From CALHRB01 sp964473465 (GTDB lineage Bacteria > Bacteroidota > Ignavibacteria > Kapaibacteriales > UBA2268), in NCBI GenBank assembly GCA_964473465.1, contig CAYYPE010000029.1:1-9559 (forward strand): a stretch of DNA of 9,559 bases, in the 5' to 3' direction. Shown here one piece after another: positions 5,966-9,559 of this stretch. The notes under the pieces are model-generated. The model searched no databases, was not told where the DNA came from, and was given only the letters and a program-made list of their open reading frames with translations. Each line of letters starts with the position of its first letter. Within the stretch, counting starts at the first letter, position 1. Position numbers and translations under genes: made by a program.

Positions 5966-7721
5966 TACTTTTTCAAAGAAAATATTTGAATTAATACTCA
6001 ATTTCATTGAGAAGAAGCCATTTTTAGCTACATTATTTTTAAATATTTTAATTTTTACTTTTTTCTTTTTTACATTGAATGCAGGGTTCAATGCTAATGA
6101 TGATTTTGAAATGCTTAGCATTGTATCAGGTATTAAATCAGAACCTTCAGAAATGATGGTTTTTACTAACATTATCATTGGAAAGATTTTAGTTAACTTA
6201 TACAAATTTAACATTCACATACCTTGGTATTCATTATATCTAATATTTGGGATATTTTTATCAAATTTGTCTCTTGTTTATTTACTATTCAAAATCAATA
6301 AGAGTTCAAAATCATTAATATTTGCGCTTCTTTTATCTCTATTTTTTATTAGTATTAGTTATTTACAACTCCAATTTACAATGGTCTCAGGGCTATTAAC
6401 TTTATCGGGAATTAGTATATTGTTGTTTTCTGGTTCTATCAATTTTGAAAAGAAGTTATATAGTTATTCATTTTTAGTTTTTGGATTATGTTTATTTATT
6501 TTTGGGACATTGATAAGATTTGATAATTTATACTTAGTAATAATGTTATTTTTACCATTTATTTTGATATTGATCATTAATCATTTTTTTAAGAATAAGA
6601 TTAAAAAAATGTTTAAAACAACCATATTCATTATAATAACTTTAGTCGTTAGCTTTTTACTGAAATATTATAATGATTTTAATTATAATAATGATTATAA
6701 TTATAAAAATTATCTAACATATAATAATTTAAGAGGAAAGTTACAAGATAATCAAATACTAAATCTTCAAGATGAAAAAACAATTAAAAATGTTTTAAAA
6801 TCTATTGGATGGTCAGAAAATGATTACAATATGTTATTACATTATTTTTTTTATCCTAATGATGTTTTTTCATCCGAAAAATTAAATAAGATTGTAAATC
6901 ACCAAGAGATAAAAAATAACTTAATTAAGTATTATATTAATAAATTATTAATAGCTATAAATCATTTTCCAAAAATATTTTTAAGGATTGATAATATAAT
7001 AACCATTTTTCTTTTTATAATTTCCATTTTAATTTATCATAACCAGGTCAAAAATAAATATTTTTGGTTTTTTATTATATGGGCTATTCTTGTTATTATT
7101 TTAGTTTCAACTTTGACAAAACCAATACCTTTACGGGTATTATATACAATATTGAGTTTTTTAATTTTCATGCCAATCAATTTAAAAATAATTAGTAACA
7201 ATAAAATCAATAATAATGTTTTGAATAAGAAGAAAAATACAATACTCATTATACTATCACTTTTATTAGTAATTTTTGGTTCAATATTTTTATGGAGAGT
7301 CAGCAATATAAATAAAATAATTCAAAAGGAATTCATTTACTTTACTGAAAAATTAAGTTTACCTATTAATTATGTCAATAAAGGTGGCTCTTATCCATTT
7401 CAATACTATCCTCCTTATATGGATATATCAAAATTAAAAAATTTTTCTACTATTGGTTTAGGTTGGGGAACAGCCCATCCAGCAAATGTTAAAATATTTT
7501 CTGAATTGAATATACAAGATATTCATTTAGATCTAATTTACAAAAAAGACTTATTTTTGATTACTATTCATGATATTAATGATTCTGCTAAGGATATATT
7601 TAAGATTTATATGAAAGAACATTACAACTTGGATATTGGATATTATTTATTGGCAGATTTAAATTTTCCATTTGATGGGAACAGAAAAATTTTAAAACCT
7701 TATGCTAAAGAAAAAAAATGA
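5940..7721 (+). CDS. Polytopic membrane protein, candidate GT-C glycosyltransferase or O-antigen polymerase
   Basis: 593 residues with about eleven membrane segments: near 29-47, 97-117, 125-142, 147-165, 174-192, 195-215, 227-242, 352-367, 373-390, 396-414 and 433-452, then a soluble tail of about 140 residues. NANDDFEML at 51-59, just after the first membrane segment, places two acidic residues (Asp54, Asp55) where GT-C enzymes carry their catalytic acidic motif in the first periplasmic loop. The following IVSG and PSEMMVFTN resemble a recurrent set of uncharacterised GT-C-like proteins in polysaccharide loci. The long loop at 243-351 begins with an Asn/Tyr-rich stretch. It could transfer sugar from a polyprenyl-phosphate donor or act as a Wzy polymerase; I do not recognise a named family. 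ATG 5940 has AGAGG at 5929-5933 and overlaps rffA by 26 bases; Met5 is an alternative start. The gene is extremely AT-rich. Confidence 0.75.
   Translation: MKEGMRKFSTFSKKIFELILNFIEKKPFLATLFLNILIFTFFFFTLNAGFNANDDFEMLSIVSGIKSEPSEMMVFTNIIIGKILVNLYKFNIHIPWYSLYLIFGIFLSNLSLVYLLFKINKSSKSLIFALLLSLFFISISYLQLQFTMVSGLLTLSGISILLFSGSINFEKKLYSYSFLVFGLCLFIFGTLIRFDNLYLVIMLFLPFILILIINHFFKNKIKKMFKTTIFIIITLVVSFLLKYYNDFNYNNDYNYKNYLTYNNLRGKLQDNQILNLQDEKTIKNVLKSIGWSENDYNMLLHYFFYPNDVFSSEKLNKIVNHQEIKNNLIKYYINKLLIAINHFPKIFLRIDNIITIFLFIISILIYHNQVKNKYFWFFIIWAILVIILVSTLTKPIPLRVLYTILSFLIFMPINLKIISNNKINNNVLNKKKNTILIILSLLLVIFGSIFLWRVSNINKIIQKEFIYFTEKLSLPINYVNKGGSYPFQYYPPYMDISKLKNFSTIGLGWGTAHPANVKIFSELNIQDIHLDLIYKKDLFLITIHDINDSAKDIFKIYMKEHYNLDIGYYLLADLNFPFDGNRKILKPYAKEKK
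6671..6706 (+). repeat. In-frame tandem duplication of an 18-base unit
   Basis: Two adjacent 18-base units, 6671-6688 and 6689-6706, differ only at their ninth base (T versus A). Because the unit is six codons long it preserves the frame and yields NDFNYN then NDYNYK at residues 245-256 of the membrane protein, just after a membrane segment. Only two copies are present. Confidence 0.85.
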
Positions 7722-8860
7722 TTAAGCAACTATCTCTATTCATCCGCAAAATATATAATTCTCAGGAATTTATACCACTCCACGTTCCCAGATTTCTGGG
7801 GAAAGAAAAAGAATACCTGAATGAATGTATAGATACTACTTTTGTTTCCTACGTCGGGGCTTTTGTTTCCCGGTTCGAGGAGATGACAAGAGATTTCACC
7901 GGGGCTGGCTTTGCTGTGGCTACTGTCAGTGGGACAACGGCTCTACAGATTGCCCTTCAAATAGCAGGTGTTAAATCCGGCGATGAGGTTATCACTCAGC
8001 CATTGACTTTTGCCGCCACCTGTAATGCAATTGTCCATGCTGGCGGAACCCCCCTTTTTGTTGATGTTGATAAAAATACTTTAGGTATGTCCCCCGATAA
8101 ACTCAATGACTTTCTGAGCGAGATAGCGATAGTTAAGGACGACGGATATTGCTACAATAAAACAACTGGCAGGAGGATAGCAGGGTGTGTACCCGTTCAT
8201 ATTTTTGGATTCCCGGCAAGAATAAAAGAATTAATTGAAATATGTGATAAATTCAATATACCTGTTGTAGAAGATGCAGCAGAATCGCTCGGTAGCTTTT
8301 ATAAAGGGAAACATACCGGAACCTTTGGCAAACTGGGAATACTGAGCTACAACGGAAACAAGACAATAACCACAGGTGGCGGAGGTATGATTCTAACAAA
8401 TGATGAAGAATTGGCAAAACGGGCAAAACACATTACAACAACAGCAAAGAAACCACATCCGTATGAGTTTGTTCACGACGAAATTGGATATAATTTCAGG
8501 ATGCCAAATGTTAATGCTGCTATAGGGGTCGCCCAGATGGAATATATTGATAGAATTCTGGATAATAAACGCCAGACAGCAACGCTATACAAAGAGTTTT
8601 GCGAGGAAAACGGAATTGAATTCATAACGGAACCCGAGAACACTTTTTCAAACTACTGGCTGAATACAATCGTCTTGGAGAGCTTTGAGTCAAGGAACGA
8701 ATTTCTAAAATATACTAATGAAAACGGGGTGATGACCCGCCCCATCTGGCGATTGATGAATAAACTCGTAATGTTCGGGAAATGTCAGTCAGGGAATCTG
8801 GATAATTCGTTATGGTTGGAGGAAAGGGTGGTTAACCTCCCTAGCAGTGTGAGGGTGTAA
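7718..8860 (+). CDS. legC: LegC-family sugar-nucleotide C4-aminotransferase (DegT/DnrJ/EryC1 family)
   Basis: 380 residues. The sequence follows the LegC pattern closely: IPLHVPRFLGKE at 19-30, FVSYVGAFVSRFEEM at 42-56, SGTTALQIAL at 71-80, the subfamily insertion with YCYNKTTGRRIAG at 144-156, EDAAESLGSFYKGKHTGTFG at 185-204, the PLP lysine Lys215 in NGNKTITTGGGG, and TTTAKKPHPYEFVHDEIGYN further on. Asp186 should bind the pyridine nitrogen. LegC converts a UDP-4-keto-6-deoxy-HexNAc to the 4-amino sugar on the way to legionaminic acid or bacillosamine. The partners of the legionaminate route (dehydratase, NeuB/NeuC-like enzymes, CMP-transferase) are not in this window. The protein ends at VNLPSSVRV, near the usual family end, so it appears complete. 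It starts in an ATGA overlap. Codon use is richer in G+C (29 of 60 bases at 7981-8040), unlike the gene before it. The DegT family is certain; the LegC assignment is strong and the substrate inferred. Confidence 0.88.
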   Translation: MIKQLSLFIRKIYNSQEFIPLHVPRFLGKEKEYLNECIDTTFVSYVGAFVSRFEEMTRDFTGAGFAVATVSGTTALQIALQIAGVKSGDEVITQPLTFAATCNAIVHAGGTPLFVDVDKNTLGMSPDKLNDFLSEIAIVKDDGYCYNKTTGRRIAGCVPVHIFGFPARIKELIEICDKFNIPVVEDAAESLGSFYKGKHTGTFGKLGILSYNGNKTITTGGGGMILTNDEELAKRAKHITTTAKKPHPYEFVHDEIGYNFRMPNVNAAIGVAQMEYIDRILDNKRQTATLYKEFCEENGIEFITEPENTFSNYWLNTIVLESFESRNEFLKYTNENGVMTRPIWRLMNKLVMFGKCQSGNLDNSLWLEERVVNLPSSVRV

Positions 8861-8863
8861 CAC

Positions 8864-8870
8864 AAAGGAA
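8864..8870 (+). promoter_or_regulatory. Shine-Dalgarno site of the MNT gene
   Basis: The purine-rich AAAGGAA lies in the 15-base gap after legC, five bases before the ATG at 8876. It fixes the start and shows that this gene has its own ribosome entry, unlike most starts in the window. Confidence 0.6.
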
Positions 8871-8875
8871 TCAAT

Positions 8876-9160
8876 ATGAGGCTGGACGAAAATCAGAAAT
8901 ATGCCCTTGAAAAAGCACTGGAATGTGTCAATGGGGAGGTTTATCTTTTTGGTTCACGCGTTGACGATTCAAAAATGGGAGGAGATATTGATATTTTAAT
9001 TTTTTCGGAAGATGATTCTTTCGAGCTATCAAAGAAGGTGTCTGTAGCTTTTTTTAATCAGTGCGAAGAAAAGATTGATGTTATTGTAATGAATTCCAAT
9101 AATCTGACCAGAGAGCAGGAAGCATTTTTGAAAGCGATAGAAAAAGTAAGGATTAAGTGA
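8876..9160 (+). CDS. mntA: MNT-domain nucleotidyltransferase, MntA-like antitoxin
   Basis: 94 residues, the typical size of a minimal nucleotidyltransferase of the polymerase beta superfamily. LFGSRVDDSKMGGDIDILI at 24-42 carries the GSx9DxD active-site motif (Gly26, Ser27, Asp37, Asp39), and a third acidic residue, Asp68, sits in KIDVIV. All metal-binding residues therefore look intact. In characterised MntA-HepT pairs the MNT protein adds AMP to a tyrosine of the HEPN toxin and so neutralises it; that role is inferred here from the adjacent HEPN gene. Its stop overlaps the HEPN start (GTGA), the standard arrangement for such pairs. The gene follows legC by 15 bases on the same strand and no separate promoter is obvious, so it may be read from the polysaccharide operon. 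Other small nucleotidyltransferase functions cannot be excluded. Confidence 0.85.
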   Translation: MRLDENQKYALEKALECVNGEVYLFGSRVDDSKMGGDIDILIFSEDDSFELSKKVSVAFFNQCEEKIDVIVMNSNNLTREQEAFLKAIEKVRIK

Positions 9161-9559
9161 AAAGTGAATTAGAAAAATTGCTAATAAGCTCAGAGGAGAA
9201 AGTAAGGAGCAGTATGAGACTTCTGAATTCTTCTTTGGAAGGCTTAGAGCCGTTCGACGATACAAAAGAATATTCAGATAAGGAACTCGAACCCTATGAT
9301 GCACTTTCAGGCAGATTTATTCGAGCCGTTGAGACAATTTTAAAGTTTTTTAGAACATATGAAAAATATCAATTTGCCGAGCAATCCGATACCATCAGAG
9401 ATATGCTAAATAAAATGGAGAAATTAGGTATAATAAGCTCAACAGAAATATGGTTGGAAATGCGGGATTTAAGGAATAGAATAGTGCATGACTATCTTCC
9501 AAGCGAATTAAAGAAGTTATATGATTTAATAATGAATGAATATAAGCAAGAGATGAAAA
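9157..9559 (+). CDS. hepT: HEPN-domain protein, HepT-like toxin (3' end missing)
   Basis: The frame opens at GTG 9157, overlapping the MNT stop by four bases, and stays open to the end of the window (134 codons, no stop yet). It is mostly helical by composition. Residues 106-113 read RNRIVHDY, the RNase-type HEPN motif Rx4HxY, with Arg106, His111 and Tyr113; the segment LSGRFIRAVETILKFFR at 50-66 is typical of the second helix of HepT-like proteins. HepT toxins are ribonucleases that cut RNA at the dimer interface, and the motif tyrosine is the residue AMPylated by MntA in characterised pairs. Both the catalytic and the target residue are present here, so the toxin looks potentially active. 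The GTG start is chosen for the overlap; an ATG at 9214 would remove the first helix. The C-terminus lies outside the window. Confidence 0.83.
   Translation, partial: MKSELEKLLISSEEKVRSSMRLLNSSLEGLEPFDDTKEYSDKELEPYDALSGRFIRAVETILKFFRTYEKYQFAEQSDTIRDMLNKMEKLGIISSTEIWLEMRDLRNRIVHDYLPSELKKLYDLIMNEYKQEMK

Noticed and set aside
5759..6214. Minus-strand open frame of 151 codons across the rffA/membrane-protein junction
   Set aside because: It lies opposite two well-supported genes, has a low-complexity Lys/Ile/Phe-rich product and no recognisable domain; long antisense frames are expected opposite AT-rich genes.
9029..9304. Minus-strand open frame across the MNT/HEPN junction
   Set aside because: It overlaps two motif-bearing genes on the other strand; its product has no recognisable features.
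1..9559. CRISPR arrays, tRNA/rRNA genes, transposases, integrases and attachment sites
   Set aside because: Reading both strands showed no regularly spaced repeats, no cloverleaf-like tRNA, no transposase or integrase motifs and no terminal inverted repeats.

Overview
The window looks like part of a Gram-negative surface-polysaccharide (O-antigen/LPS or exopolysaccharide) gene cluster, with a toxin-antitoxin pair of the MNT/HEPN type at its right edge. All genes lie on the + strand. The organism is AT-rich. Weak or absent Shine-Dalgarno sequences before several genes, together with the gene content, would fit Bacteroidota, Ignavibacteriota or a relative, but nothing in the window fixes the taxon.

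Layout from left to right: the 3' part of an ArnC/GtrB-like polyprenyl-phosphate sugar transferase (1-609); an ATP-grasp ligase (599-1783); a RimL-like GNAT acetyltransferase (1799-2329); a PaaK/CapK-like adenylate-forming enzyme (2326-3597); a 110-base gap, the only sizeable one; an AglD/UPF0104-type multi-pass membrane protein (3708-4790); an RffA/WecE-type sugar C4-aminotransferase (4787-5965); a large membrane protein that may be a GT-C glycosyltransferase or a polymerase (5940-7721); a LegC-type sugar-nucleotide aminotransferase (7718-8860); an MNT nucleotidyltransferase (8876-9160); and a HEPN protein that runs off the end (9157-9559+).

Start and stop codons overlap at six junctions (599/609, 2326/2329, 4787/4790, 5940/5965, 7718/7721, 9157/9160) and two gaps are only 15 bases. 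This implies one or two polycistronic transcripts with translational coupling.

How the genes may work together (inference): RffA and LegC each make a 4-amino-4,6-dideoxy sugar nucleotide, and the GNAT could acylate such an amine. The ATP-grasp and CapK-like enzymes both activate carboxylates and could attach a further acyl or aminoacyl group. The ArnC-like transferase would load a sugar on undecaprenyl phosphate, and the two polytopic proteins are candidates for flipping or transferring lipid-linked sugar on the periplasmic side. No Wzx, Wzz or initiating phosphoglycosyltransferase is visible, so the cluster continues outside the window.

Base composition is mosaic. The two aminotransferase genes and the MNT/HEPN pair are clearly richer in G+C than the very AT-rich membrane-protein genes between them, which suggests assembly from different sources.
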